Source of the DNA: Stenotrophomonas maltophilia
GTDB lineage: Bacteria > Pseudomonadota > Gammaproteobacteria > Xanthomonadales > Xanthomonadaceae
Assembly (NCBI RefSeq): GCF_002799155.1
Contig: NZ_NERD01000002.1
Span: 4,202,501 to 4,266,500 of the forward strand
Reading direction: 5' to 3'
Length of the DNA: 64,000 bases
The translations under genes and the position numbers were made by a program. This document shows, piece after piece, positions 34,712-43,169 of this stretch (position 1 is the first letter of the stretch; each line of letters opens with the position of its first letter). The notes below the pieces were generated by a model. That model had not been told where the DNA came from. It ran no database searches and saw only the letters and a program-made list of their open reading frames with translations.

Positions 34712-34835
34712 CTCCATGAAGGAAGGCGCCACGAGCGCAACGCATCTGGAAACGATTACGCCTCCCCGCGCTCACGCACGCCTCGGCCAGACGGGCGACA
34801 ATAGGCGTTTTCCCGCTGCCGAGACCTGCCCGACC

Positions 34836-35852
34836 ATGTCCCGTACTTCGTTGACCCGCTTCCTGATCCAGGAACAGCACGCCGGCCGCATCAATGCCGA
34901 CCTGCGCCAGCTGATCGCCGTGGTCGCCCGCGCCTGCACCAGCATCTCCATCGCCGTCAGCAAGGGCGCCCTTGGCGGCGTGCTCGGCGACGCCGGTACC
35001 GGCAACGTGCAGGGTGAAGCGCAGAAGAAGCTGGACGTCATCAGCAACGAGATCCTGCTCGAAGCCAATGCCTGGGGTGGCCACCTGGCCGCCTGCGCCT
35101 CGGAGGAAATGGACCACAGCCAGCCGGTGCCGGATATCTACCCGCGCGGCGATTTCCTGCTGCTGTTCGATCCCCTCGATGGCAGCTCCAACATCGACGT
35201 CAACGTCTCCGTCGGCACCATCTTCTCGGTGCTGCGCTGCCCGACCAACGTCGAACTGCCGGGCGATGACGCGTTCCTGCAGCCGGGCAGCAAGCAGATC
35301 GCCGCCGGTTATTGCATCTACGGGCCCAGCACCCAGCTGGTGCTGACCGTTGGCCATGGCACCCACGCCTTCACCCTGGACCGCGAGAAGGGCGAATTCG
35401 TGCTGACCACCGAGAACATGCAGATTCCGGCGGCCACCCAGGAATTCGCCATCAACATGTCCAATCAGCGCCACTGGGAAGCACCGATGCAGGCGTACGT
35501 CGGCGACCTGCTGGCGGGCAAGGAAGGCGCGCGCGGCAAGAACTTCAACATGCGCTGGATCGCCAGCATGGTGGCCGACGTGCATCGCATCCTGACCCGC
35601 GGCGGCATCTTCATCTACCCGTGGGACAAGAAGGATCCGTCCAAGGCCGGCAAGCTGCGCCTGATGTACGAAGCCAACCCGATGGGCCTGCTGGTCGAGC
35701 AGGCCGGTGGCGCCGCCTGGACCGGCCGCGAGCGCATCCTCGACATCCAGCCCGACCAGCTGCACCAGCGCGTGCCGGTGTTCCTGGGTTCGCGCGAGGA
35801 AGTGGCTGAAGCCGTGCGCTACCACCACGCGCACGACGACGCGAAGGTCTGA
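34836..35852 (+). CDS. fbp: Fructose-1,6-bisphosphatase class I
   Basis: Removes the 1-phosphate of fructose-1,6-bisphosphate in gluconeogenesis. The 338 residues show the metal site [12 protein letters not shown], the upstream [12 protein letters not shown], and the C-terminal [21 protein letters not shown] that closes the active site. The N-terminus [10 protein letters not shown] is typical. The ATG at 34836 is the first in frame before this block. The gene stands alone after a repeat-rich gap. Confidence 0.96.
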   Translation: MSRTSLTRFLIQEQHAGRINADLRQLIAVVARACTSISIAVSKGALGGVLGDAGTGNVQGEAQKKLDVISNEILLEANAWGGHLAACASEEMDHSQPVPDIYPRGDFLLLFDPLDGSSNIDVNVSVGTIFSVLRCPTNVELPGDDAFLQPGSKQIAAGYCIYGPSTQLVLTVGHGTHAFTLDREKGEFVLTTENMQIPAATQEFAINMSNQRHWEAPMQAYVGDLLAGKEGARGKNFNMRWIASMVADVHRILTRGGIFIYPWDKKDPSKAGKLRLMYEANPMGLLVEQAGGAAWTGRERILDIQPDQLHQRVPVFLGSREEVAEAVRYHHAHDDAKV

Positions 35853-35960
35853 TTGGCAGTTGCCTGACGGCGGTCATGGCAGATCGATGACATGACCGTG
35901 GGGTGACACCGAGGGCGGCAAACGGCACCATCAAGCCGTTGCCGCCTAAGGAATGCACGC

Positions 35961-36668
35961 ATGCACGAGCAGGGCCCGGTCGATTTCATCGAAGTCATCC
36001 ACAACGCCGTCCCCAGCGAGGTCTGCGCGGCCATCGTCGAGCGCATGCGTGCCACGCGTGGCCTGCTGCCCGGTGCGGTAGGCAGTGGTGTGTTCCCCGA
36101 ACTCAAGCACAGCAAGGATCTGCGCATCAGTGGCCTGGACGGCTGGCAGGATGTCGACCAGCAGCTGCAGATTGCGGTGTTCAACGGCCTGCTGAGTTAT
36201 CTACGCCGTTATCCACAGGCGTTGATCGCTCCGCTGATGTTGCAGATCCAGGACAGCAACGGCCAACCGCGACGCCTGTCTGCCGAGGACTTCCCCGATA
36301 TGCCGCAGCAGCAGCTGGCCGACCTGGCCCGCACCTGCCTGCGTCCGGGTGCGATCAACCTGCAATGGTATGCGGCAGGCGAGGGCGGCTACCCGTACTG
36401 GCACTGCGAGCTGTACCCGAAGGATGCGCAGGCCGAGACCCTGCACCGGCACGTACTGTGGACGCTGTACCTCAACGACGACTTCGACGAAGGCGAGACC
36501 GAATTCCTGTTCCAGGGGCGGAAGATCGCGCCGCGCACCGGCAGCCTGCTGATCGCCCCGACGGCATTCACCCACACCCATCGTGGCAACCGGCCACAGG
36601 GTGGCGACAAGTTCATCGCGACCAGCTGGATCCTGTTCCAGAGTGCGCAGAAACTGTTTGGGGGGTAG
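35961..36668 (+). CDS. 2OG-Fe(II) oxygenase (prolyl 4-hydroxylase-like)
   Basis: Probable iron- and 2-oxoglutarate-dependent oxygenase; target unknown. The 235 residues contain the iron-binding pair His148-x-Glu150 (YWHCELYP), where Glu replaces the usual Asp, a distal His near 205-207 (THTHRGNRP), and Lys217 as the likely 2OG anchor. WTLYLNDDFDEGETEF is the typical core strand. An AAGGAA ribosome site precedes the ATG. Its TAG stop lies in the GTAG head of a palindrome (36665-36668). Confidence 0.82.
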   Translation: MHEQGPVDFIEVIHNAVPSEVCAAIVERMRATRGLLPGAVGSGVFPELKHSKDLRISGLDGWQDVDQQLQIAVFNGLLSYLRRYPQALIAPLMLQIQDSNGQPRRLSAEDFPDMPQQQLADLARTCLRPGAINLQWYAAGEGGYPYWHCELYPKDAQAETLHRHVLWTLYLNDDFDEGETEFLFQGRKIAPRTGSLLIAPTAFTHTHRGNRPQGGDKFIATSWILFQSAQKLFGG

Positions 36669-36669
36669 C

Positions 36670-36717
36670 GTCGAGCTTGCTCGACTGCTTTTCCGTCGCC
36701 AGTCGAGCAAGCTCGAC
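36670..36717. terminator. Long palindrome serving as bidirectional terminator
   Basis: Perfect 17-bp arms (GTCGAGCTTGCTCGACT and complement) with a 14-base loop, preceded by GTAG and followed by TTTTCTC. Between convergent genes; it belongs to the GTAG-headed palindrome class. Confidence 0.75.
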
Positions 36718-36722
36718 TTTTC

Positions 36723-37814
36723 TCAGAACAAGGAGCCCTGCGGCGTATCCTTCGTCGGCGGCAGCGGCTTCTGGAACCGGCTGCAATCCAGCTTCGGCCA
36801 GTGGCTGTTCTGTGCGTTGAAGCCGAGGCGCTTGCGCGCCAGCTTGAAGCGATTGTTCAACAGATCGGCATATACGCCCTGGCCGCGCATGCGCGTGCCG
36901 AACCGGCTGTCGTAGTCCTTGCCGCCGCGCAGCTGCTGGATGGTGCTCATCACATGCGCGGCGCGATCGGGATGGTGCGTATCCAGCCAGTCGCGGAATA
37001 GCGGTGCCACTTCCAGCGGCAGGCGCAGCAGCACGTAGCCGGCGGTGCTGGCACCGGCATCGTGTGCGGCCTCCAGCACGGCTTCCAGCTCGCTGTCGTT
37101 GATCCACGGAATCACCGGCGCCACCATCACACCGACCGGAATGCCGGCGTCATGCAGCCGTTTCATCGCACGCAGCCGTGCATGGGGTGCTGATGCACGC
37201 GGTTCCAGCTTTGCGGAGAGATGCGGGTCCAGCGAGGTCACCGAGAAGTGCACGCTGACCAGGTTTTCCGCGGCCAGCGGCGCAAGGAGATCGATATCGC
37301 GCTCGACCAGTGCGTTCTTGGTGATCAGCGAGAACGGATGCTTGGTTTCCAGCATCACTTCGATCAGCTGGCGGGTCAGCTTGAACTTGCGCTCGATCGG
37401 CTGGTACGCATCGGTGTTGATGCCCAGCGCGATCGGCTGCGGCACGTAACCCGGCTTCGACAGTTCCTTGCGCAGCAGTTGCGGCGCATTGGTCTTGGCG
37501 AACAGCTTGGTCTCGAAATCCAGGCCCGGCGACAGATTCAGATAGGCATGCGAGGGGCGCGCGAAGCAGTACGAGCAGCCATGCTCGCAGCCGCGATACG
37601 GATTCACCGACTGGCTGAAGCCGACGTCCGGCGAAGTGTTGCGGGTGATGATGCTGCGTGCGGTTTCCGCACGTACCTCGGTGCGCAGGCGTGGGGCGAG
37701 GAACTCCTCGCTCTCGTCGACCGCCCAGCCGTCGTCCACCGCCTCGCTGACGGTGCTTTCAAAGCGCCCGGCAAGGTGGGACGTGGAACCTCGGCCCTTG
37801 ATCGCAATACCCAT
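36723..37814 (-). CDS. PA0069-type radical SAM protein
   Basis: 4Fe-4S enzyme using S-adenosylmethionine radicals; substrate unknown. The 363 residues have the cluster motif C-x3-C-x2-C at Cys76, Cys80 and Cys83 (GCEHGCSYC), an N-terminal extension GRGSTSHLAGRFE, and SVTSLDPHLSAKLEPRA in the barrel. The family is spread widely through Proteobacteria and actinobacteria and is related to spore photoproduct lyase-like proteins (SplB), which suggests a DNA-repair or modification role, but this is not shown. Confidence 0.85.
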   Translation of the reverse strand: MGIAIKGRGSTSHLAGRFESTVSEAVDDGWAVDESEEFLAPRLRTEVRAETARSIITRNTSPDVGFSQSVNPYRGCEHGCSYCFARPSHAYLNLSPGLDFETKLFAKTNAPQLLRKELSKPGYVPQPIALGINTDAYQPIERKFKLTRQLIEVMLETKHPFSLITKNALVERDIDLLAPLAAENLVSVHFSVTSLDPHLSAKLEPRASAPHARLRAMKRLHDAGIPVGVMVAPVIPWINDSELEAVLEAAHDAGASTAGYVLLRLPLEVAPLFRDWLDTHHPDRAAHVMSTIQQLRGGKDYDSRFGTRMRGQGVYADLLNNRFKLARKRLGFNAQNSHWPKLDCSRFQKPLPPTKDTPQGSLF

Positions 37815-37915
37815 GACGGCAGAGTACGTCGCGACCGTCTCAATGGCTGCGACGGCCGTCTGAAGGGTTCAGGGCGGTGCTGAGTCGAGCACGGCTCGAT
37901 TCTACCGGGGAGGTG

Positions 37916-38659
37916 TCAGAGCAGCGCCAGGTACCCGCGCACGGTGGCATCCAGCCCGTCATACAACGCCTCGCCAATCAGTGCGTGGCCGATCGAGACC
38001 TCCAGCACCTCCGGCACGTGGGCCAGGAAGTCGCGCAGGTTGTCCTGCGACAGGTCATGACCGGCATTCACGCCCAGGCCGACGGCCTGCGCGCGGCGAG
38101 CGGCAGTGGCGAACAGCGCCAGCATCGCGTCGGCATCGCCAGCCGCATGCGCCTCTGCGTAAGGGCCGGTGTACAGCTCGATGCGGTCGGCACCGACCTC
38201 GGCCGCCTGCTCCAGCAGCGGGTTGCCGGCATCGACGAACAGGCTGACCCGGCAGCCCATCGCCTTCAGTTCGGCGATCAGCGGGCGCAGCCGCTCTGCG
38301 TCACGCGCGAAGTCGAAGCCATGGTCGGAGGTGATCTGGCCATCACCATCGGGGACCAGGGTGGCCTGCGCCGGGCGGGTCTGTTCGCACAGCGGCAGCA
38401 GCCCCGGGTAGCCCTCGCGCGGCGGCGCGAACGGATTGCCTTCGATGTTGAACTCCACACCCCGCGCGCGGGTCAGCGTGGACAGGGCCAGTACGTCCTC
38501 GGCGGTGATGTGGCGGCGGTCCGGCCGCGGATGCACGGTGATGCCGTGGGCGCCGGCATCCAGGCAGGCCTGGGCGGCGCGCACCACGTCCGGTTCGGCG
38601 CCGCCGCGCGAATTGCGCAGGACGGCGATCTTGTTGACGTTGACGCTGAGCTGGGTCAT
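37916..38659 (-). CDS. pdxJ: Pyridoxine 5'-phosphate synthase
   Basis: Condenses 1-deoxyxylulose-5-phosphate with aminoacetone-3-phosphate to make pyridoxine 5'-phosphate. The 247 residues show [17 protein letters not shown] (DxxxxLRNxRG-type start), [37 protein letters not shown] and [14 protein letters not shown], all PdxJ marks. It follows an 89-residue membrane protein by 9 bases, so the two are probably cotranscribed with cls upstream. Confidence 0.96.
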   Translation of the reverse strand: MTQLSVNVNKIAVLRNSRGGAEPDVVRAAQACLDAGAHGITVHPRPDRRHITAEDVLALSTLTRARGVEFNIEGNPFAPPREGYPGLLPLCEQTRPAQATLVPDGDGQITSDHGFDFARDAERLRPLIAELKAMGCRVSLFVDAGNPLLEQAAEVGADRIELYTGPYAEAHAAGDADAMLALFATAARRAQAVGLGVNAGHDLSQDNLRDFLAHVPEVLEVSIGHALIGEALYDGLDATVRGYLALL

Positions 38660-38668
38660 GGAACGGGA

Positions 38669-38938
38669 CTACTTGGAAAGAGGAGACGGGTCGTGGTCGT
38701 TGTGGTCGTCGTTGCGGCGGGCCTGGGCCTGTTCGCGCAGGCGTCGCAGTTCTTCGGCGTCAATGAGGGTGGCCGGGTCGCGCTGCAGGTCGCCGAAACG
38801 GGCCACGTAGCGGCCGCGTACCCAGGCCAGCAGGAAGGCGAGGGCAGCCAGCAGGCACAGGGTCATCAACCCCGCGCTCGGGGTCTTCAGCGCGAAGGCA
38901 AAGCAGCCCAGCGCCAGCAGCAGGTACAACCAGTACAT
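38669..38938 (-). CDS. Small membrane protein between cls and pdxJ
   Basis: 89 residues, not recognised. Two hydrophobic helices (about 2-16 YWLYLLLALGCFAFAL and 22-40 GLMTLCLLAALAFLLAW) are followed by a charged cytosolic tail (EELRRLREQAQARRNDDHND). It lies between cls (40 bases upstream) and pdxJ (9 bases downstream) on the same strand. A role as a small inner-membrane partner is possible but unsupported. Confidence 0.65.
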   Translation of the reverse strand: MYWLYLLLALGCFAFALKTPSAGLMTLCLLAALAFLLAWVRGRYVARFGDLQRDPATLIDAEELRRLREQAQARRNDDHNDHDPSPLSK

Positions 38939-38978
38939 AGTCGGGCTCCCCGGATGATCGCCGCAGTGTAGCGCTGCG

Positions 38979-40439
38979 TCAGAGCAGCGGCGAGGCCAGC
39001 CGGGCGAAGGCCTCGGGCAGGCGGTGCAGCCACAGCGAGCGGCCGGCCTGGTCATGCACCCGCGTGGCGCGGTCGAATTCGCCCTGCAGCAGCTCGGCCA
39101 GGGCCGCCACACGGTCGCGGTCGCTGATCATCATCGACAGCTCGAAGTTCAGCCGGAAGCTGCGGTGGTCGAAGTTGGCACTGCCGACAATACAGACATC
39201 GTCATCGGCGATGAACGCCTTGGTATGCAGCATCCGCGGGCCGTATTCGTAGATCTTCACGCCCGCATGCAACAGCTCATCGAAGTAGGAACGTGCGGCC
39301 TGGGTGACGAACCACGAATCGCTCATCTTCGGTACCAGCAGGCGCACATCCAGGCCGCCCAGTGCAGCGGAGGTCAACGCCATCCGCGCCGCTTCACCCG
39401 GCACGAAATAGGGGGTGACCAGCCACACCCGCTCGTGTGCTTCCTGGATGGCGGCGACGTGGAGGCGGTGGATGGTCTCCCAGCCCGAATCCGGACCCGA
39501 CACCAGTACCTGCGCGTTGATCGCGCCATCACCGCGCAGCGGCATGTCGGCCGGCCATAGACGGGCGATGTCCATCCGCGAGGGATCCTGTCCACTGGCG
39601 TACAGCCAGTCTTCGGCAAACACCAGCTGCAGGCTGCGCACGACATGGCCGCGGATACGCATGTGCAGGTCGCGGTAGGCGTCGGGTCTGCGGCTCTCGT
39701 CTTCCTCGTCGGTGATGTTGATGCCGCCGGTAAAGGCAAGGCGGCCATCGATGATCACCAGCTTGCGATGCGTGCGCAGGTTCAACCACGGGCGCTTGAA
39801 CGGCTTCAGCAGCTGCCGCGGATGGAACCAGATTGCTTCGCCGCCGGCATCCAGCAGGGGCTGCAGGAAGCGGCGGGGCAGGGCGGACGAGCCAACCGCA
39901 TCCAGCAGAAGGCGCACCTGCACCCCCGCACGGGCGCGCTCGACCAGGGCATCACGCAGGGCAGTGCCAGCGTGGTCCGGATTGAAGATGTAGTACTCCA
40001 GGTGCACGTGGTCGCGCGCCTGTGCGATCGCATCGAGCAGTGCGGCGTAGGTGGCCGCGCCGTCGACCAGCCAGGTCACCTCGGTGGCACTGCTTGGCGC
40101 CAGCCCGGTGGTGGCCTGTGCAACCTTGGCCAGCTCGGTACAGTCCGAATCGGGTGGGCAGACATCACTGTAGTGCTCCATCCCCGAGCGGGCGCGACCA
40201 CGGCGCAGCCGCTGCCGCTTCACCTTCTGCGGACCCAGCAGGTAGTAGATGAAGAGCCCCAGGTAGGGGAGCAGCGCCAACGACAGGATCCAGCTCAGCG
40301 TGGCCACCGGCTCGCGCTTCTGCAGCATGATCCAGCCCGCCAGCGCGAACAGGTACAGCAGGTAGGCCACCGCCAGGATGGTGCCGAGGTGGGCGATGCC
40401 GTCGAGCCAATGGCGCAGGGAGTCGAAGAGGGCGAGCAT
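38979..40439 (-). CDS. cls: Cardiolipin synthase (phospholipase D type)
   Basis: Inner-membrane enzyme joining two phosphatidylglycerols into cardiolipin. The 486 residues have two N-terminal membrane helices (about 18-40 and 46-69) and two HKD motifs: His224-x-Lys226-x4-Asp231 (RTHRKLVIID) and His405-x-Lys407 (LHTKAFIADD). Length and layout match ClsA. It is the first gene of a probable cls - small membrane protein - pdxJ unit. A GGGGTC palindrome and an exbD2 terminator lie between it and the TonB operon. Confidence 0.92.
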   Translation of the reverse strand: MLALFDSLRHWLDGIAHLGTILAVAYLLYLFALAGWIMLQKREPVATLSWILSLALLPYLGLFIYYLLGPQKVKRQRLRRGRARSGMEHYSDVCPPDSDCTELAKVAQATTGLAPSSATEVTWLVDGAATYAALLDAIAQARDHVHLEYYIFNPDHAGTALRDALVERARAGVQVRLLLDAVGSSALPRRFLQPLLDAGGEAIWFHPRQLLKPFKRPWLNLRTHRKLVIIDGRLAFTGGINITDEEDESRRPDAYRDLHMRIRGHVVRSLQLVFAEDWLYASGQDPSRMDIARLWPADMPLRGDGAINAQVLVSGPDSGWETIHRLHVAAIQEAHERVWLVTPYFVPGEAARMALTSAALGGLDVRLLVPKMSDSWFVTQAARSYFDELLHAGVKIYEYGPRMLHTKAFIADDDVCIVGSANFDHRSFRLNFELSMMISDRDRVAALAELLQGEFDRATRVHDQAGRSLWLHRLPEAFARLASPLL

Positions 40440-40471
40440 TCGCCGATCATAGCGGGCGCGTGCTCCCTGAT

Positions 40472-40511
40472 GGGGTCAGATCCCTTTCCTGAGGGAAAGG
40501 GATCTGACCCC
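40472..40511. repeat. GGGGTC-type palindrome, copy 6
   Basis: Nearly perfect: GGGGTCAGATCCCTTTCC, short loop, then the full complement ending TGACCCC. Confidence 0.8.
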
Positions 40512-40529
40512 GACGGGCCCCGCAGGCAC

Positions 40530-40560
40530 AAAAAAAAACGCCCCTGTTTCCAGGGGCGTC
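40530..40560 (-). terminator. Intrinsic terminator of the tonB-exb operon
   Basis: On the minus strand GACGCCCCTG - GAAA - CAGGGGCG is followed by a run of ten T. A classic rho-independent terminator, 38 bases past the exbD2 stop. Confidence 0.92.
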
Positions 40561-40598
40561 TGCAGTCGCGTCATGACTGTTGTGTTGCGGTGTCGCGT

Positions 40599-41012
40599 TT
40601 ACTGCTGCACAAAACCGATCTTCTTCATCTGAGCGTTCTTCGCGGCGGCCAGAACCTTGGCCATCACGTCGTACTCCGAATCCGGGCTGGCGTCGATGCG
40701 CAGTTCCGGCTGGTTGGTCGGGTCACGCTGGACCTCCTGCTCCATCCGCTGCTGCAGCTCGCTGGTATTGATCGGGCTGTTGTTCCACGAGACCTGGTTG
40801 CTGGCGTCGATCTTCAGTTCGATCGGCGGCGGCGGTTCGACCAGCTGCGGCGGTGGGTTGAGCACGCGCTGCGGCAGGTCCACGGCGATCGGGTACGTCA
40901 TGATCGGCGCGGTCACGATGAAGATGATCAGCAGAACCAGCATCACGTCCACGAGGGGCGTGACGTTGATGTCTGCCATGGGGCCCTTGCCACCACCACT
41001 ACTGAATGCCAT
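40599..41012 (-). CDS. exbD2: ExbD2, biopolymer transport protein
   Basis: Inner-membrane partner of ExbB/TonB. The 137 residues have a single membrane helix after [17 protein letters not shown], with the proton-path Asp in PLVDVM, and a periplasmic domain with a Pro-rich stretch ([10 protein letters not shown]). In Xanthomonas campestris the same second exbD is dispensable for iron uptake yet needed for a plant response, so its job may differ from that of exbD1. It starts 3 bases after the exbD1 stop, at the end of the operon. Confidence 0.93.
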   Translation of the reverse strand: MAFSSGGGKGPMADINVTPLVDVMLVLLIIFIVTAPIMTYPIAVDLPQRVLNPPPQLVEPPPPIELKIDASNQVSWNNSPINTSELQQRMEQEVQRDPTNQPELRIDASPDSEYDVMAKVLAAAKNAQMKKIGFVQQ

Positions 41013-41015
41013 GGC

Positions 41016-41441
41016 TTATTGCCCCTTTTCTTTGGTCGCGACGAAGCCGACGTCCAGCATGCCCTGCTCCTGCGCGACCTTGGTCAGGTCGTTGATGACG
41101 CGCATCTTGGTGGTGCGGTCACCACGCAGGTTCAGCGGCGGCTGCGGGGTCTGCTGGGCGGCGGTCGCCAAGCGCGACTCGAGAGTCTGCTTGTTGATTT
41201 CTTCGTCGTTCCAGTAGATCGAGCCGTCTTCCTTGACTGCCAGGGTGATCGGTCCGGAACGCTTTTCAGCATCTTCCGGCTTCTGGATCAGGTTGGCTTC
41301 CGGCAGATCCACCTTGACCTTGTGGGACATCAGGGGCGCCGTGATGATGAAGATGATCAGCAGCACCAGCATCACGTCCACGAGGGGCGTAACGTTGATG
41401 TCGGCCATGGGGCCGCCGCTGTTACCACTACTGAAAGCCAT
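41016..41441 (-). CDS. exbD1: ExbD1, biopolymer transport protein
   Basis: Couples proton flow to TonB with ExbB. 141 residues, with the same N-terminal helix and Asp as ExbD2 ([17 protein letters not shown]) but a different periplasmic part without the proline run (PEANLIQKPEDAEKRSG). The gene lies between exbB and exbD2 in the order exbB-exbD1-exbD2. The two ExbD proteins are nearly identical for the first 40 residues and then diverge, which suggests an old duplication. Confidence 0.94.
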   Translation of the reverse strand: MAFSSGNSGGPMADINVTPLVDVMLVLLIIFIITAPLMSHKVKVDLPEANLIQKPEDAEKRSGPITLAVKEDGSIYWNDEEINKQTLESRLATAAQQTPQPPLNLRGDRTTKMRVINDLTKVAQEQGMLDVGFVATKEKGQ

Positions 41442-41502
41442 AACGGGCTCCGTCTAGATCTTGGTGACTACTTACTTCGTCGCTGGGTGACGCGCGCCGC
41501 AA

Positions 41503-42264
41503 TTAGCGGACGCGCGAACCGGTGGCGAAGAAGTCGTGCAGGTCGTGCGCGAAGGTATCGAACTTGCTGATGGTCGCGCTGTTGATCTTGCTGAAGAAGT
41601 TGAAGGCGAACACGGCCGGGATCGCGACGAACAGACCGATCGCGGTCATGATCAGCGCTTCACCCACCGGGCCGGCAACGGCGTCGATCGAAGCGGAGCC
41701 GGTGGCACCGATCTTGATCAGCGCGCCGTAGATGCCCCACACGGTACCCAGCAGACCGACGAACGGAGCGGTTGCGCCGACGGTGGCCAGCAGGGTCATG
41801 CCCGACTGCAGCTTGTTGCTTTCGCGGGTGACGGCCTGGCGCAGAGCGCGGTCGACGAACTCCGAACGGCTCAGGTTCTCACCCAGGCCACCGGTGGCGC
41901 CGCCTTCAGCGCGCTGGTGGTGGGCAGCCGCCTGGGCAGCGTCCAGGGCGATCTTCGAGAACGGCTCCGAAGCCGGCTGTTCTTCCATCGCACGGATGGC
42001 GTCCTGCGCGTTCGGGGTGTCCCAGAACAGGCTGACGACGCGATCAGCGGCGCTCTTCAGGCGGGTGGCACGGAAGATGTTGATGACGGTCCAGTACCAG
42101 GACATGGCCGACATGGCGATCAGGGTCAGCAGCACGACCCAGGAAACCGCGAAATCACCCGGCTTGGTGGTCATTTCGTGGATCAGGTGCTCGAAGCCCA
42201 TCTGCGACAGGGCATTGGACGGATTGCCCCCGGCAGCAGCGGCGATGAAAATTTCCTGCAGCAT
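41503..42264 (-). CDS. exbB: ExbB, proton channel subunit
   Basis: Pentameric inner-membrane channel that harvests proton-motive force for TonB. The 253 residues belong to the MotA/TolQ/ExbB family. Membrane helices lie near 40-62 (VSWVVLLTLIAMSAMSWYW), 160-182 (MTLLATVGATAPFVGLLGTVWG) and 205-228 (ALIMTAIGLFVAIPAVFAFNFF). It has the GLLGTVWGI signature. It follows tonB by 93 bases and precedes exbD1 by 61. Confidence 0.94.
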   Translation of the reverse strand: MLQEIFIAAAAGGNPSNALSQMGFEHLIHEMTTKPGDFAVSWVVLLTLIAMSAMSWYWTVINIFRATRLKSAADRVVSLFWDTPNAQDAIRAMEEQPASEPFSKIALDAAQAAAHHQRAEGGATGGLGENLSRSEFVDRALRQAVTRESNKLQSGMTLLATVGATAPFVGLLGTVWGIYGALIKIGATGSASIDAVAGPVGEALIMTAIGLFVAIPAVFAFNFFSKINSATISKFDTFAHDLHDFFATGSRVR

Positions 42265-42357
42265 GACGCTTACCTTTGTTGTGTGTGGTGATAAAGGGTG
42301 TAGCTAAGCAAACAATCGAACTGGGAACCGGGGCGGCCAGGCGGCCACCCGGGCGCA

Positions 42358-43026
42358 TCAGTTCAGCGCAAAGTTGACCGGGACGCGAACGCGACCTGCC
42401 GTCTTCTTACCGCCAGATTCAGCGGCGTTGAAGCGCCACTTGCGAGCCGCTTCCATCGCAGCACGGTCCAGGTCGCGGTTACGGCTGGACTTTTCCACCG
42501 TGACATTGGTGACGTTGCCGTTGGCATCGACATCAATGATCAGGATCACTTCGCCCTGGATACCCGCGCGGAAGGCTGCCGGCGGATAGCGCGGCGGATT
42601 CATGGCCTTCGACGAGATGTCCACGCTGGCCTCGATCGAGGTCGGCGGTGCCGGCGGCGCCGGAGGCGACGGCGGGGTGACGATATCGTTCGGGCGCGGC
42701 TCCGGCACATCGACGACCGGCGCCTGCGGCGGCGGCGGTACGGGCGACGGCTTCGGCGGCGACAGATTCTTCACCGGCGGTGGCGGAGTATCCTGCGGCG
42801 GCGGCGGCGGCGGCGGCGGTGGGGGCGGCGGCGGCGCGTCGACGATGGTCACCATGACGTTGCGCTCCTTCTCCGCGACGGCCTTGGGAGCCACGGCGGG
42901 AATCAGGAGCATCATGAAGGCGGCCAGATGCAGGGCAATTACAAACGCGATGCCGACGATGCGAGGCCAGCTCAGCCCCTTGTCATCGGGTTGTTCGTAC
43001 CGGTGAACGACTAGTTGTTCCGTCAT
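42358..43026 (-). CDS. tonB: TonB energy transducer
   Basis: Spans the periplasm to open TonB-dependent receptors such as the two encoded here. The 222 residues have one N-terminal helix (IVGIAFVIALHLAAFMMLL, about 24-42), a proline-rich periplasmic region with 13 consecutive prolines and several PPxP blocks, and the C-terminal TonB domain (YPPAAFRAGIQGEVILIIDV ... AARKWRF). I prefer the ATG at 43026 to an upstream TTG. It is the first gene of tonB-exbB-exbD1-exbD2, the xanthomonad order. Confidence 0.93.
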   Translation of the reverse strand: MTEQLVVHRYEQPDDKGLSWPRIVGIAFVIALHLAAFMMLLIPAVAPKAVAEKERNVMVTIVDAPPPPPPPPPPPPPQDTPPPPVKNLSPPKPSPVPPPPQAPVVDVPEPRPNDIVTPPSPPAPPAPPTSIEASVDISSKAMNPPRYPPAAFRAGIQGEVILIIDVDANGNVTNVTVEKSSRNRDLDRAAMEAARKWRFNAAESGGKKTAGRVRVPVNFALN

Positions 43027-43169
43027 GCGCCAAGAGCTCAATAGTGGGGCCGGAATCCCGGGGGCGGGATCCCTGATCAGCGGTGCATGACACCGCAGGA
43101 ACCTCCAAGCTTATACCAATCCTGAGCGCCTGCGCATCAACTGAGCAGGCATTCAGGCGTTATTCCTAC

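Larger units (their letters stand above)
34406..34835. other. Non-coding gap between tyrB and fbp
   Basis: 430 bases holding the tyrB terminator (34431-34463), a T- and TTTGC-rich stretch, and the large hairpin element 34522-34711. I see no gene in it; open frames translate into low-complexity sequence. Confidence 0.8.
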
